17,094 bases of DNA from Bacteroidetes bacterium UBA955 (GCA_002293105.1 DBCP01000018.1:20453-37546); one strand, 5' to 3'; positions 1 through 7,859 are shown, numbered from the stretch's first letter. Notes: a model not told the origin generated them from the letters alone. A program made the numbers and translations.

Positions 1-892
1 TATCGGCACGATAAATTCCATCCATCACCACCACATGGGGCAATGTAACCAACGAAAGCAACACAAAGCCTAAACCCAAGTGTTGCATCACATCAAACTG
101 CGCCGATACCACCCAAGCCAACATCGCCAAAATGCCCAATGGAAGAAAATCCTTGAGAATGCCCAACACAGGTTTGGGATTATGATGTCTGATGTATAGT
201 ACCTGATACCGCATCGACTGCGCCGAATGCCACAAGCAAAAAACCACCACAAAACCCAACACCAATGGCGTTAACCAATACCAGAGTGTAACCAAAGCCC
301 ATTGTAGTAAAAATTGATTGCGATGGACAACCTTTCTGCGCCACAAAACGAACGCATACAAAATACCAAAGGACAGCACGAAAACTGCCCAGGTTTGATT
401 GCTAAAAGTCCCCCAATTGGGAGGGAGAGGTTGTGTACTACCCATCATCTCAGCGAAAATACCCACCGCTTCGCGACCGTGCTTTAGCATTGGAAACAAT
501 AACAACCAAAATCCCCATAGCAAAGACTCGGGGGCATGCCATCGCTCAGCCAAAAAGTTCGACTGACCAAAATGATGAACCGAAATAACCAAAAACGCCA
601 CGAGGGCAATCATTGGGAACCACTTCCAAACCAAGGCATATATCGCCATACAGCCCAAGTAAAAAAGAAGAAATTTCAAACTCCCCCAAAGCGATTTATT
701 GGGGCGATAATAAAAATCGTTCCCGCCGTGTGGAACACCCACCAAAACCAAGGCAACAACTGCAAAAACTGACAATAAGGTAGCGGTTGAACCAAAAAAA
801 GCGGCCACTAAAATCAAAGCCATTTGCAACAGCGTTTGCGTCCAAAAGAAGCGGTGATTGACCGATAACAATTTGGCATCAATGTTTTGCAT
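1..892 (-). CDS. blh: Brp/Blh-family beta-carotene 15,15'-dioxygenase (3' end beyond window)
   Basis: This integral-membrane enzyme cleaves beta-carotene centrally into two retinal molecules. I translated 297 codons by eye from the ATG at 892; the reading frame stays open to the window edge, so the C-terminus is missing. The family's histidine motifs are all visible: GVPHGGND (His55), SVHHFGQSN (His106/107), LWHSAQ (His222) and LPHVVVMD (His286). These are the presumed iron ligands and neighbours. Hydrophobic stretches between them fit a multi-pass protein. The start codon lies inside the end of crtY (14-base overlap), so the two genes are probably co-transcribed and translationally coupled, with crtY supplying the substrate. 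Retinal is normally made for a microbial rhodopsin; none is visible here. Function is inferred from the motifs and this context; confidence is high. Confidence 0.9.
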   Translation of the reverse strand, partial: MQNIDAKLLSVNHRFFWTQTLLQMALILVAAFFGSTATLLSVFAVVALVLVGVPHGGNDFYYRPNKSLWGSLKFLLFYLGCMAIYALVWKWFPMIALVAFLVISVHHFGQSNFLAERWHAPESLLWGFWLLLFPMLKHGREAVGIFAEMMGSTQPLPPNWGTFSNQTWAVFVLSFGILYAFVLWRRKVVHRNQFLLQWALVTLWYWLTPLVLGFVVVFCLWHSAQSMRYQVLYIRHHNPKPVLGILKDFLPLGILAMLAWVVSAQFDVMQHLGLGFVLLSLVTLPHVVVMDGIYRAD

Positions 893-2015
893 AGTGAATT
901 ACGGCTTTAAGAAACCAAGGAACTTGGAGTTGTGAAAATATGCGAATCTCTTCCCAAATTGACGTTTTTTCATCAAGAAACTTCAGGACCAACTGGGCAG
1001 GCTGTCTTTGAAACAATCGTTCAAAGATGGCTTTACCCCTGTGCGGATTTTCTTGCAACATCTGCAATAACAGGGCATCATAGAATCGAAATCTCCGCTT
1101 TCGGTAAATCTTGGGCAGCACATTGCCCGTTTTCAGTGCCTCGGCGATTTGGTTCGCATGGTTGCGCATCGTTAAAAAACCATACCCCGTCGTGGGTTTT
1201 AGCGCTCCTGCCGCGATGCCTATTTCGATAATTCTCGCGTTGGAATCATGATGCGATTGGTTTTGATTAAACAATGGACTCATGGGAATTGCATCGCACT
1301 CCACTTCAACGATTTCTATATCCCATCCCCGTTGCGTACAAATTTGCCGTAAAATGAATTCGCCTTCCTCTTTCGGCAGACGTTCGGCATGAAATTGGGT
1401 TGCCTCAATAAGGCCCTCGCTTTCGCTTAACGGCAAGACATATAAAAAACGGGTTGTATCAGACTGAGGAATGGAAAAGTCCATCAGGGTAGCCGATTGA
1501 GCATCCCAGGTTTGATTGATTAATCGAATCCGCCATCCCACAAAAGACTGCCATAGGGTGATATCGTTCCCCTTTACTTTTGTTTTCCATTGGCCGCTGC
1601 CAAAAAAATAATCGGCAAAATATAGGCCTTTCTTTGTCTGGACATTGACACCATCACCAACATCAGAAACATCCTCCACCCAATCGTTAAGCCAATGAAT
1701 GTTTGAATTTTTGGCTAAGGATTCGCGCACCCAGCTGTAGAACGCGTGACTCCTCGCATGGCTATACTGATAAGGAGAAATCGATTGTCGTTCACCTTGA
1801 ATATTGAGCGATGACCAACGTGTATCAATAAATGAAAATTTCTGTTCTTCTTCCGTGCTCCAAAAACACCAGGTACGATCGTTTACTTTGTTCGCCTCCC
1901 CTTCAACAATCAGCAATTGATCAAAGGCCAACAATCCCGCCTCATTCAGGGAATGCGCCAACCACAGCCCTGAAGCGCCAGCACCTTGAATGATATATCG
2001 ATAATGATTTTGCAA
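879..2015 (-). CDS. crtY: Lycopene beta-cyclase, CrtY type
   Basis: Flavoprotein that cyclises the ends of lycopene to give beta-carotene. The N-terminus has a dinucleotide-binding motif (GAGASG, residues 11-16). It is followed by the CrtY signature NDRTWCFW (45-52). Further family features are LMDF (177-180), VLPLS...LIEATQF with Glu204 as the likely catalytic acid, and the GALKPTTGYGF segment (270-280). The length of 378 aa is normal. There is no ATG near the N-terminus: the first codons after the upstream in-frame stop are ATT, CTG, TTG. I use TTG at 2015 because the protein then begins a few residues before the Rossmann strand, as in relatives; CTG at 2018 is equally possible. It overlaps the downstream blh start by 14 bases and is divergent from tal. 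Confidence 0.93.
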   Translation of the reverse strand: MQNHYRYIIQGAGASGLWLAHSLNEAGLLAFDQLLIVEGEANKVNDRTWCFWSTEEEQKFSFIDTRWSSLNIQGERQSISPYQYSHARSHAFYSWVRESLAKNSNIHWLNDWVEDVSDVGDGVNVQTKKGLYFADYFFGSGQWKTKVKGNDITLWQSFVGWRIRLINQTWDAQSATLMDFSIPQSDTTRFLYVLPLSESEGLIEATQFHAERLPKEEGEFILRQICTQRGWDIEIVEVECDAIPMSPLFNQNQSHHDSNARIIEIGIAAGALKPTTGYGFLTMRNHANQIAEALKTGNVLPKIYRKRRFRFYDALLLQMLQENPHRGKAIFERLFQRQPAQLVLKFLDEKTSIWEEIRIFSQLQVPWFLKAVIHYAKH

Positions 2016-2167
2016 CAGAATTTATACTACAAACCCTCAAAAGCCATAATAGTTTGATTTTCAAAAGGTCGCAAAATAGCACATAAGCCCGTTAGATAAA
2101 CCAAAGATGGCATTAAATGGTGCAAAAAATGTGGAACGATGGAAAAACAGCATGCCCAATTCGTGGC

Positions 2168-2175
2168 TAACTTCG
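2168..2175 (+). promoter_or_regulatory. Candidate -7 promoter box of tal
   Basis: TAACTTCG differs from the Bacteroidota -7 consensus TAnnTTTG at one defined position and ends four bases before the tal ATG at 2180. If it is used, the transcript would start at or just before the ATG, giving a leaderless mRNA. I see no clear TTG -33 element at the expected distance, so this is tentative. Confidence 0.3.
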
Positions 2176-2179
2176 TGCC

Positions 2180-2836
2180 ATGAAGTTTTTCATCGACACC
2201 GCCAATTTGGCACAAATCAAAGAAGCCAACGACCTCGGCATTTTGGATGGGGTTACCACCAATCCCAGCTTGATGGCCAAAGAAGGCATTTTCACTGAAG
2301 AAGCCGTTTTGAACCATTATAAAACCATCTGTGAAATGGTGGATGGCGATGTGAGCGCTGAAGTAATCAGCACTGATTTCGAGGGCATGGTGAAAGAAGG
2401 TGAAAAATTGGCGGCATTGCATCCAAACATCGTGGTGAAAGTGCCCATGATCAAAGACGGGGTCAAAGCCATAAAATATTTTAGTGATCGCGGTATTCGC
2501 ACCAATTGCACACTCATATTCAGCGCTGGCCAGGCGATTTTGGCAGCAAAAGCCGGGGCCACTTACTTGTCTCCTTTCGTGGGTCGGATCGATGACCAAA
2601 ACTGGGAAGGCATGGACCTGATCAAACAAATTGCAGAAATCTACGCAGTTCAAGGGTACGATACGGAAATCTTGGCGGCCAGCGTGCGTACCTCTTTACA
2701 CATCGTTCAGTGTGCTCAGCACGGTGCGGATGTGGTAACTTGTCCGCTTAGCGCCATTTTGGGATTATTGAAACATCCCTTAACTGATATCGGTCTGGCT
2801 CAGTTTTTGGCTGACCATGCCAAAGGCAGTAAGTAA
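2180..2836 (+). CDS. tal: Transaldolase, short TalC/FSA-like type
   Basis: Cytosolic (beta/alpha)8-barrel class I aldolase of 218 aa, the size of the short transaldolase/fructose-6-phosphate aldolase subfamily. The N-terminal strand (KFFIDTANL), the GVTTNPSL motif (24-31) and the Schiff-base lysine in VVKVPM (Lys87) are all present. Two residues known to separate the activities read as transaldolase. Glu61 sits where FSA has Gln, and Phe133 (in SPFVGRID) sits where FSA has Tyr. I therefore favour sedoheptulose-7-phosphate/glyceraldehyde-3-phosphate transfer in the non-oxidative pentose phosphate pathway over fructose-6-phosphate aldolase. It is a single-gene unit, divergent from crtY and closed by a strong terminator. 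Confidence 0.93.
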   Translation: MKFFIDTANLAQIKEANDLGILDGVTTNPSLMAKEGIFTEEAVLNHYKTICEMVDGDVSAEVISTDFEGMVKEGEKLAALHPNIVVKVPMIKDGVKAIKYFSDRGIRTNCTLIFSAGQAILAAKAGATYLSPFVGRIDDQNWEGMDLIKQIAEIYAVQGYDTEILAASVRTSLHIVQCAQHGADVVTCPLSAILGLLKHPLTDIGLAQFLADHAKGSK

Positions 2837-2858
2837 TACCTATTTAAACAATTCATAC

Positions 2859-2893
2859 AAAGGGCCGGTTTATCACGGCGGCCCTTTCTTTTT
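2859..2893 (+). terminator. Rho-independent terminator of tal
   Basis: A perfect 9-bp stem, AAAGGGCCG (2859-2867) with CGGCCCTTT (2879-2887), has an 11-base loop and is followed by a T-rich run. It lies 22 bases after the tal stop codon. Confidence 0.85.
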
Positions 2894-2972
2894 CTCGCAT
2901 TCACACCGTAATTTTGTTGAAGAATTTTATTACCAAACCTAAACTTACTTGTACTTTCTTTGTTGAAATATC

Positions 2973-3245
2973 ATGATAGTAACCCTACGCCAGATGCAGT
3001 ACGTGATTTCAGTTGCCAAACACGGTAGTTTCTCAAAAGCAGCAGACGAATGTGCCGCCGACCAAAGCACAGTAAGTCAACAAATTAAAACTTTTGAAGA
3101 TCGCATGAATACCAACATCTTCGATCGCAGCACGCTGCCTATCACCGTTACAGAAAAAGGCAAAGAAATTGTCTTGCAATGTGAAATGATCATTTCACAG
3201 GTGGAGGACATGATTGCTCCGTTCAAGAAAAAGAAAAATCTGTAA
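2973..3245 (+). CDS. Stand-alone LysR-type HTH DNA-binding protein
   Basis: This 90-aa protein matches only the N-terminal part of LysR-family regulators. It has the winged helix-turn-helix (residues about 4-62: LRQMQYVISVAKHGSFSKAA, then DQSTVSQQIKTFEDR, then a wing with TVTEKGKEI). A dimerisation/linker helix follows (about 63-83), ending in a lysine-rich tail. Full LysR proteins are about 300 aa with a periplasmic-binding-like effector domain; that domain is absent. The convergent acetyltransferase gene ends 13 bases further on, so there is no room for a lost C-terminal half or a frameshift remnant. It may act as a dimeric DNA-binding protein without a ligand sensor, or it may be the surviving part of a decayed regulator; the uninterrupted HTH favours a functional gene. 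The target is unknown. Confidence 0.8.
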   Translation: MIVTLRQMQYVISVAKHGSFSKAADECAADQSTVSQQIKTFEDRMNTNIFDRSTLPITVTEKGKEIVLQCEMIISQVEDMIAPFKKKKNL

Positions 3246-3258
3246 TTGATTCGGGGTT

Positions 3259-3789
3259 TTAATTACCCACGATTTTACTTCTTCGCTCCATAAATACAAT
3301 GTCGCGCCAGCGACCATCCCTCATTTGACCGATCTTTTCGCGGAAGCCAACTTCTCGGAAGCCATGCTTTTCGTGAAGCCTTAGACTCGCCTGATTTTCA
3401 GGGAATATTCCCGATTGTAAGGTCCACAGGCCTGCCGCCTCAGACGCTTCGATGCATTTTGCCATCAACGCATCGCCCAAACCCATACCATGGGCTGAGT
3501 TGTCGATGTATATACTCAATTCTGCCACGCCGCGAAAGACAATCCTCGCACTGATCGGGCTCAAAGCAACCCATCCCAAAACCCGGTTATCTTGCTGCGC
3601 ACGAGCAACGAACCGTCCCGCCACCAAATGTTTTTGGTCCCAATCAACCCATGACGCCGCTCGGGTGTCATAGGTAGCGTTGCCGCCTTCAATGCCTTGC
3701 TCAAAAATCAACGCAACGGCGGTGTAATCATCCGCTGACATCGCATCCAAGTAAAACGCAATAGGAGCCTGTGGATTGCTGTCAAGCAT
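3259..3789 (-). CDS. GNAT acetyltransferase, phosphinothricin-acetyltransferase-like (Pat/MnaT group)
   Basis: 176-aa GCN5-related N-acetyltransferase. It shows the family order: an early GNATYDT segment (36-42), strands ending in GVAELSIYI with Glu90 (the likely general base in this group), and an acetyl-CoA loop HGMGLGDALM (100-109). The C-terminal block FPENQASLRLHEKHGF (129-144) follows, then MRDGRWRDIVFMER. The last two blocks are typical of the Pat/MnaT subfamily, which acetylates amino groups of amino acids or their analogues such as methionine sulfoximine or phosphinothricin. The substrate cannot be read from the sequence. The ATG is 3 bases after the panB stop, so it is probably the second gene of a panB transcript. 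By eye it looks more alanine- and GC-rich than its neighbours, which may hint at separate acquisition. Confidence 0.82.
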   Translation of the reverse strand: MLDSNPQAPIAFYLDAMSADDYTAVALIFEQGIEGGNATYDTRAASWVDWDQKHLVAGRFVARAQQDNRVLGWVALSPISARIVFRGVAELSIYIDNSAHGMGLGDALMAKCIEASEAAGLWTLQSGIFPENQASLRLHEKHGFREVGFREKIGQMRDGRWRDIVFMERRSKIVGN

Positions 3790-3792
3790 AAC

Positions 3793-4611
3793 TCAATACT
3801 GCTCTTTGTTGTTCGGAAAATCAACCGATTTCACATCGCTAATATAGTTCTCTACCGCTCCTTTCATCAAATCGTATAGATTGGCATACCTACGCAAAAA
3901 ACGCGGCGAAAACTCATTGGTGATACCCAACATGTCGTGAACCACCAATACTTGTCCGTCTACCCCACTACCCGCTCCGATGCCAATTACCGGAATGGTG
4001 AGATTTTCGGCAACCCGTTTGGCCAAATGGGCTGGAATTTTTTCCAATACGATGGCAAAACAGCCGGCTTCTTCCAACATTTTGCTGTCGCGAATCAACT
4101 TCTCCGCCTCAGCATCTTCTGTTGCCCTTACTGTGTAGGTCCCAAACTTATAAATACTCTGTGGCGTTAGACCCAAATGTCCCATCACAGGCACACCCGC
4201 GGTCAAAATCCGCTTGATACTTTCCAAAATCTCCTCGCCGCCTTCCATTTTTATGGCATGAGCGCCGCTTTCTTTCATGATCCGAATGGTTGAGGCAAGG
4301 GCTTCTTTGCTGTTTCCTTGATAACTACCGAATGGTAAATCCACCACAACAAGGGCACGATTCACACCCCTAACCACCGAACTGGCATGATAAATCATTT
4401 GATCCAAGGTGATGGGCAACGTCGTTTCATGTCCCGCCATCACATTCGATGCGCTATCGCCAACCAATATCACATCAATTCCAGCTTGGTCTACCACACG
4501 GGCCATCGAGAAATCGTAGGCCGTTAACATGGATATTTTCTCCCCGCGCGACTTCATTTCGTGTAGCACGTGGGTGGTTACCTTCTTTTCTTCTTTTTTG
4601 TGTATGCTCAT
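3793..4611 (-). CDS. panB: 3-methyl-2-oxobutanoate hydroxymethyltransferase (ketopantoate hydroxymethyltransferase)
   Basis: First committed enzyme of pantothenate (coenzyme A) synthesis: it transfers a hydroxymethyl group from methylene-tetrahydrofolate to alpha-ketoisovalerate. The 272-aa protein has the expected magnesium ligands by alignment to the known family: Asp52 (LVGDSASN), Asp91 ([10 protein letters not shown]) and Glu123 (IKMEGG). The likely catalytic Glu190 lies in [17 protein letters not shown] (28-37) and GHLGLTPQS (144-152) are also typical. The N-terminus has a short lysine/glutamate-rich extension. The start at 4611 is the only suitable ATG before the conserved core. It is divergent from the DUF4249 gene, with a good promoter match in the gap, and is followed after 3 bases by the acetyltransferase gene. 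Confidence 0.96.
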   Translation of the reverse strand: MSIHKKEEKKVTTHVLHEMKSRGEKISMLTAYDFSMARVVDQAGIDVILVGDSASNVMAGHETTLPITLDQMIYHASSVVRGVNRALVVVDLPFGSYQGNSKEALASTIRIMKESGAHAIKMEGGEEILESIKRILTAGVPVMGHLGLTPQSIYKFGTYTVRATEDAEAEKLIRDSKMLEEAGCFAIVLEKIPAHLAKRVAENLTIPVIGIGAGSGVDGQVLVVHDMLGITNEFSPRFLRRYANLYDLMKGAVENYISDVKSVDFPNNKEQY

Positions 4612-4654
4612 GGCTATTTTCCCCTCTTAGTTTCGATGAAATCAGCGTGAAAAA

Positions 4655-4686
4655 TTCCAATTTTCCCCGCAAATGAAGCATCTTTG
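4655..4686 (+). promoter_or_regulatory. Weak candidate promoter of the DUF4249 gene
   Basis: CATCTTTG (4679-4686) matches TAnnTTTG at five of six defined positions, and a TTC (4655-4657) lies 21 bases upstream. The predicted transcript start is about 30 bases before the ATG at 4722. The match is modest and the -33 part is imperfect. Confidence 0.28.
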
Positions 4687-4700
4687 TAAGAATTCGAAAA

Positions 4701-4733
4701 CAAAAGTAGGATTATTTCCAAATGAAACAGCAA
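4701..4733 (-). promoter_or_regulatory. Candidate Bacteroidota promoter of panB
   Basis: On the minus strand there is an exact TAnnTTTG match, TACTTTTG (4708 down to 4701), preceded 22 bases upstream by TTG (4733-4731). The spacing is within the range known for Bacteroidota sigma-ABfr promoters. It predicts a start near 4695 and a panB leader of roughly 85 bases. The -33 element lies inside the first codons of the divergent DUF4249 gene. Confidence 0.5.
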
Positions 4734-5720
4734 TTGCAGCAGTACAGAAACCGCCTCGTCCCTTTCGCCATGATTCTAATGGCCCTTTTTACTGCCTGTG
4801 AAAACGAAGTGTACATTAACGCCGAATACAAAGAAACCATCGTAATTTATGGACTTTTGGATCCACAAGACAGCATTCAATACATCAAAGTAAACAAAGC
4901 CTATCTCAATGAAAACATCGGGGCATTGGAAGCTGCCAAAATATCCGACAGTTTGTATTTGGATTCTACGCGTGTGGAATTGAAGCGAGTGTGGAACGGA
5001 CAGATTATCGTCTGCACCGCAGAGGAAGGTCCAAAAAAGGATTCCGGAATTTTCGCCAACAACAAGAACATTCTTTGGGTGACCCGTGAAAAAATCTACC
5101 CCAATGAGGAATACGAAATCACGGTAACCAACCCATTAACCAAAACGAAGGCGGTATCTACCACCCAAACTGTGGGCGGCACCAAAATTAGATCGCCCTT
5201 TATTGACCAAACCAACGTATTTAGCGTGGGTCCCGAATATTTAACGATTTCTTATGTGGCAGCACCCAATGCATTTGCTTACGATGCCCGTTTCCATGTG
5301 TACTATGAAGAAATCAACACATCCGACACCAATGCCAAGGTATCAAAAATGGTGACTTGGCGTGTCGTAAACAATTACTTGGTGGGCAACAACACCACGC
5401 CCATGCGTCAGGTTCCACGGTTGAGCTTTTTACAATTTTTGCAATCAAATATTACAGCAGCACCCAATCTCAAACACCGCATCAAATGGGTAGGGCTTAC
5501 CCTTTATGCTGGAAACCAAACCCTGGTCGATTATATTTCTGTGAATGAGCCGAGTATTGGCATCGTACAGAAACAAGCAGAATTCACCAACATTGCCGGT
5601 GGATATGGATTGTTCGCCTCAAGATCCACCTCAAAGGTTTGGGGAGTACCCATCGATGGAGCCTCTATTGTGTATTTGCAAAAACACGAACTCACCAAAG
5701 CGCTGAATTTCGTTCGTTAA
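4722..5720 (+). CDS. DUF4249-family lipoprotein
   Basis: 332-aa exported protein. A basic N-terminus is followed by a hydrophobic stretch and a lipobox LFTAC with Cys26 as the acylation site, so the mature protein is membrane-anchored in the envelope. The segment after the cysteine (ENEVYINAEYKETIVIYGLL, 27-46) and the beta-rich repeats, including VTNPLTKTKAVSTTQTV, fit the DUF4249 family of Bacteroidota. These proteins often sit next to TonB-dependent receptors or in gliding/secretion regions. No receptor gene is adjacent here: the neighbours are divergent panB and downstream dnaK. Its biochemical role is unknown. The start is set by the signal peptide; there is no closer ATG. Confidence 0.78.
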   Translation: MKQQLQQYRNRLVPFAMILMALFTACENEVYINAEYKETIVIYGLLDPQDSIQYIKVNKAYLNENIGALEAAKISDSLYLDSTRVELKRVWNGQIIVCTAEEGPKKDSGIFANNKNILWVTREKIYPNEEYEITVTNPLTKTKAVSTTQTVGGTKIRSPFIDQTNVFSVGPEYLTISYVAAPNAFAYDARFHVYYEEINTSDTNAKVSKMVTWRVVNNYLVGNNTTPMRQVPRLSFLQFLQSNITAAPNLKHRIKWVGLTLYAGNQTLVDYISVNEPSIGIVQKQAEFTNIAGGYGLFASRSTSKVWGVPIDGASIVYLQKHELTKALNFVR

Positions 5721-5730
5721 AATCAGCAAA

Positions 5731-5819
5731 AACGACAGCCCCAAAGGGGTATCACCCAGCTCAACCCTTACTTTTTGTCAGCATTTCTGCCATAACGACA
5801 CGCCCAAACGGCGTTTGTC
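5731..5819 (+). repeat. Paired AACGACA-plus-hairpin units before dnaK
   Basis: Two related units lie in the DUF4249-dnaK gap. Unit 1 is AACGACA (5731-5737) followed by CCCC-AAA-GGGG (5739-5749). Unit 2 is AACGACA (5794-5800) followed by a hairpin, GACACGCC (5797-5804) pairing with GGCGTTTGTC (5810-5819) with one bulged T and a 5-base loop. Unit 1 could also contribute to a weak terminator for the upstream gene: AAGGG near 5744 can pair with CCCTT at 5765-5769, followed by CTTTTT. The function is unknown; it could be a degraded intergenic repeat or leader structure. Confidence 0.45.
5776..5792 (+). promoter_or_regulatory. Inverted repeat upstream of dnaK, candidate heat-shock operator
   Basis: TGTCAG (5776-5781) and CTGCCA (5787-5792) form an inverted repeat with one mismatch and a 5-base spacer, about 77 bases before the dnaK start. 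It does not resemble the long CIRCE element bound by HrcA. A regulatory role is inferred only from its position and symmetry. Confidence 0.4.
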
Positions 5820-5868
5820 TTAGTGGTACACGGATTGCTAATTCATGGCAAATAAGAACTTAAAAACC

Positions 5869-7785
5869 ATGAGTAAAATAATTGGAATTGACTTAGGTAC
5901 CACCAACAGCTGTGTAGCCGTTTTGGAAGGTAACGAACCCGTTGTAATTGCCAACAGTGAAGGTCGTAGAACCACCCCCTCTATTGTGGCATTTATGGAC
6001 AATGGCAATGGCGAACGCAAAGTGGGTGACTCTGCCAAACGTCAAGCCATCACCAACCCCCAACACACCATTCAATCGATTAAGCGATTCATGGGTGAAA
6101 AATATTCAAACATGACCACCGAAATTGGTCGTGTACCTTATGAAGTTGTGAAAGGCGATAACGACACCCCACGTGTGACCATCGGCGACCGCAACTACAC
6201 CCCACAAGAAATTAGTGCGATGGTTCTTCAGAAAATGAAGAAAACCGCTGAAGACTATTTGGGACAAGAAGTAACCCGCGCCGTAATCACCGTTCCTGCT
6301 TACTTCAACGACGCCCAGCGTCAGGCTACCAAAGAAGCCGGTGAGATTGCTGGTTTGGTGGTTGAGCGTATCATCAACGAACCTACCGCTGCCGCATTGG
6401 CTTACGGTCTAGATAAATTGGATCGCGACATCAAAATTGCCGTTTACGATTTGGGCGGTGGAACATTCGACGTTTCTGTACTTGAATTGGGCGATGGCAT
6501 CTTCGAAGTAAAGAGCACCAATGGTGACACCCACTTGGGTGGTGACGACTTTGACCAAGTAATTATTGACTTCTTGGCCGATGAGTTCAAAAGACAAGAG
6601 AACATCGACCTGCGCAAAGACCCTATGGCCTTGCAACGTTTGAAAGAAGCCGCTGAAAAAACCAAAATTGAATTGTCGGCCAGCACCGAAACCGACATCA
6701 ACTTACCATACATCACTGCTGTTGACGGGGTACCGAAGCACTTGGTGATGAAAATGAGCCGTAGCAAATTCGAGCAATTGGCTGCCAACTTGATTCAACG
6801 CACTTTGGAGCCTTGCAAACAGGCCTTGAAAGATGCAAACATGAGCCCTAGTGATATCGACGAAGTAATTTTGGTGGGTGGATCAACCCGTATCCCTGCC
6901 ATCCAGAAGTTGGTAGAAGAGTTCTTCGGAAAATCGCCCAGCAAAGGTGTTAACCCAGACGAAGCCGTAGCTGTAGGAGCTGCAGTTCAAGGGGGCGTAT
7001 TGACAGGAGAAGTGAAAGACGTGGTATTGTTGGATGTAACGCCATTGAGTATGGGTATTGAAACCATGGGCGGTGTAATGACAAGAATGATTGATTCTAA
7101 CACCACCATCCCAACCAAGAAAACAGAAACTTTCTCAACGGCGATGGACAACCAACCTTCTGTAGAGATTCACATCTTGCAAGGTGAGCGTTCAATGGCC
7201 GCAGACAACAAAACCATTGGAAGATTCATTTTGGATAGCATTCCTCCATCACCTCGCGGTGTGCCACAGATCGAGGTAACTTTCGACATCGATGCCAACG
7301 GTATTTTGAGCGTACATGCCAAAGACAAAGCCACTGGCAAAGAGCAAAAGATCCGCATTGAAGCTTCTAGCGGATTGAGCAAAGAGGATATCGAAAAGAT
7401 GAAGAAAGACGCCGAAATGAACGCCGAATCTGATGCCAAGCGCAAGGAAGAAGCCGACAAAGTAAACGCGGCCGATGCATTAATTTTTAGCACAGAAAAG
7501 CAATTGACTGAATATGGCGATAAAATCCCAGCGGAGAAAAAATCAACCATCGAAAGTGCATTGGGCGAATTGAAAGTGGCTGCTGCAGAGAAAAACTTTG
7601 CATCGATTGAAACGGCCAGCGCTGCATTGAATGCCGCATGGCAAGCAGCAAGCCAAGACATGTACAACGCTACTGGCGGAAACCCTGAAGATGGTAACCC
7701 CGGCGAAGGTGCTGGTGCTGGTGCCGGACAAGGCACAGGTTCAGGCGACCAAGTACAAGACGTGGATTTTGAAGAAGTGAAATAA
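5869..7785 (+). CDS. dnaK: Chaperone protein DnaK (Hsp70)
   Basis: Cytosolic ATP-driven chaperone that binds unfolded segments with DnaJ and GrpE. It has the whole Hsp70 layout. Phosphate-1 loop [10 protein letters not shown] is at 5-14, followed by [14 protein letters not shown], phosphate-2 [14 protein letters not shown] and the adenosine motif [12 protein letters not shown]. The interdomain linker [10 protein letters not shown] leads to the substrate domain and a helical lid. The C-terminus is a Gly/Ala-rich tail ending in DVDFEEVK. I start at ATG 5869, giving [10 protein letters not shown] and 638 aa as in relatives. An in-frame ATG at 5845 would add eight residues and is less likely. dnaJ and grpE are not adjacent. 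The upstream leader carries an inverted repeat and hairpins that may control expression, and a strong terminator follows. Confidence 0.98.
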   Translation: MSKIIGIDLGTTNSCVAVLEGNEPVVIANSEGRRTTPSIVAFMDNGNGERKVGDSAKRQAITNPQHTIQSIKRFMGEKYSNMTTEIGRVPYEVVKGDNDTPRVTIGDRNYTPQEISAMVLQKMKKTAEDYLGQEVTRAVITVPAYFNDAQRQATKEAGEIAGLVVERIINEPTAAALAYGLDKLDRDIKIAVYDLGGGTFDVSVLELGDGIFEVKSTNGDTHLGGDDFDQVIIDFLADEFKRQENIDLRKDPMALQRLKEAAEKTKIELSASTETDINLPYITAVDGVPKHLVMKMSRSKFEQLAANLIQRTLEPCKQALKDANMSPSDIDEVILVGGSTRIPAIQKLVEEFFGKSPSKGVNPDEAVAVGAAVQGGVLTGEVKDVVLLDVTPLSMGIETMGGVMTRMIDSNTTIPTKKTETFSTAMDNQPSVEIHILQGERSMAADNKTIGRFILDSIPPSPRGVPQIEVTFDIDANGILSVHAKDKATGKEQKIRIEASSGLSKEDIEKMKKDAEMNAESDAKRKEEADKVNAADALIFSTEKQLTEYGDKIPAEKKSTIESALGELKVAAAEKNFASIETASAALNAAWQAASQDMYNATGGNPEDGNPGEGAGAGAGQGTGSGDQVQDVDFEEVK

Positions 7786-7811
7786 GTTTCTCATTGTTAT
7801 AGTTAGTGAAT

Positions 7812-7853
7812 ACACGAAGGGTGTCCCAAAAGGACGCCCTTTGTGTTATTTTT
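7812..7853 (+). terminator. Rho-independent terminator of dnaK
   Basis: A 15-bp stem, ACACGAAGGGTGTCC (7812-7826) pairing with GGACGCCCTTTGTGT (7832-7846), has two imperfect pairs and a CAAAA loop. It is followed by TATTTTT. It ends just before the next gene's ATG at 7860, so that gene needs its own promoter or read-through. Confidence 0.88.
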
Positions 7854-7859
7854 GAATCC

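Noticed and set aside
536..772. 78-aa open frame on the plus strand at the left end
   Set aside because: It is opposite blh, whose conserved histidine motifs establish the minus strand as coding.
2027..2653. 208-aa open frame antisense to tal
   Set aside because: It lies opposite a clear transaldolase, has no recognisable motif, and its composition is that of a frame shadow.
2973..3245. LysR gene broken by frameshift
   Set aside because: I see no effector-domain sequence in any frame after the stop; the convergent acetyltransferase begins its 3' end immediately.
5845..5868. Eight-residue N-terminal extension of DnaK from ATG 5845
   Set aside because: Hsp70 proteins begin directly with the [10 protein letters not shown] segment, matched by ATG 5869.
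7170..7736. 188-aa open frame antisense to the 3' part of dnaK
   Set aside because: The proline/alanine/serine-rich translation mirrors the dnaK codons on the other strand; no domain or promoter supports it.
7806..7859. Eighteen-residue extension of the lipoprotein from ATG 7806
   Set aside because: It would put the strong dnaK terminator inside the coding region and move the signal peptide away from the N-terminus.
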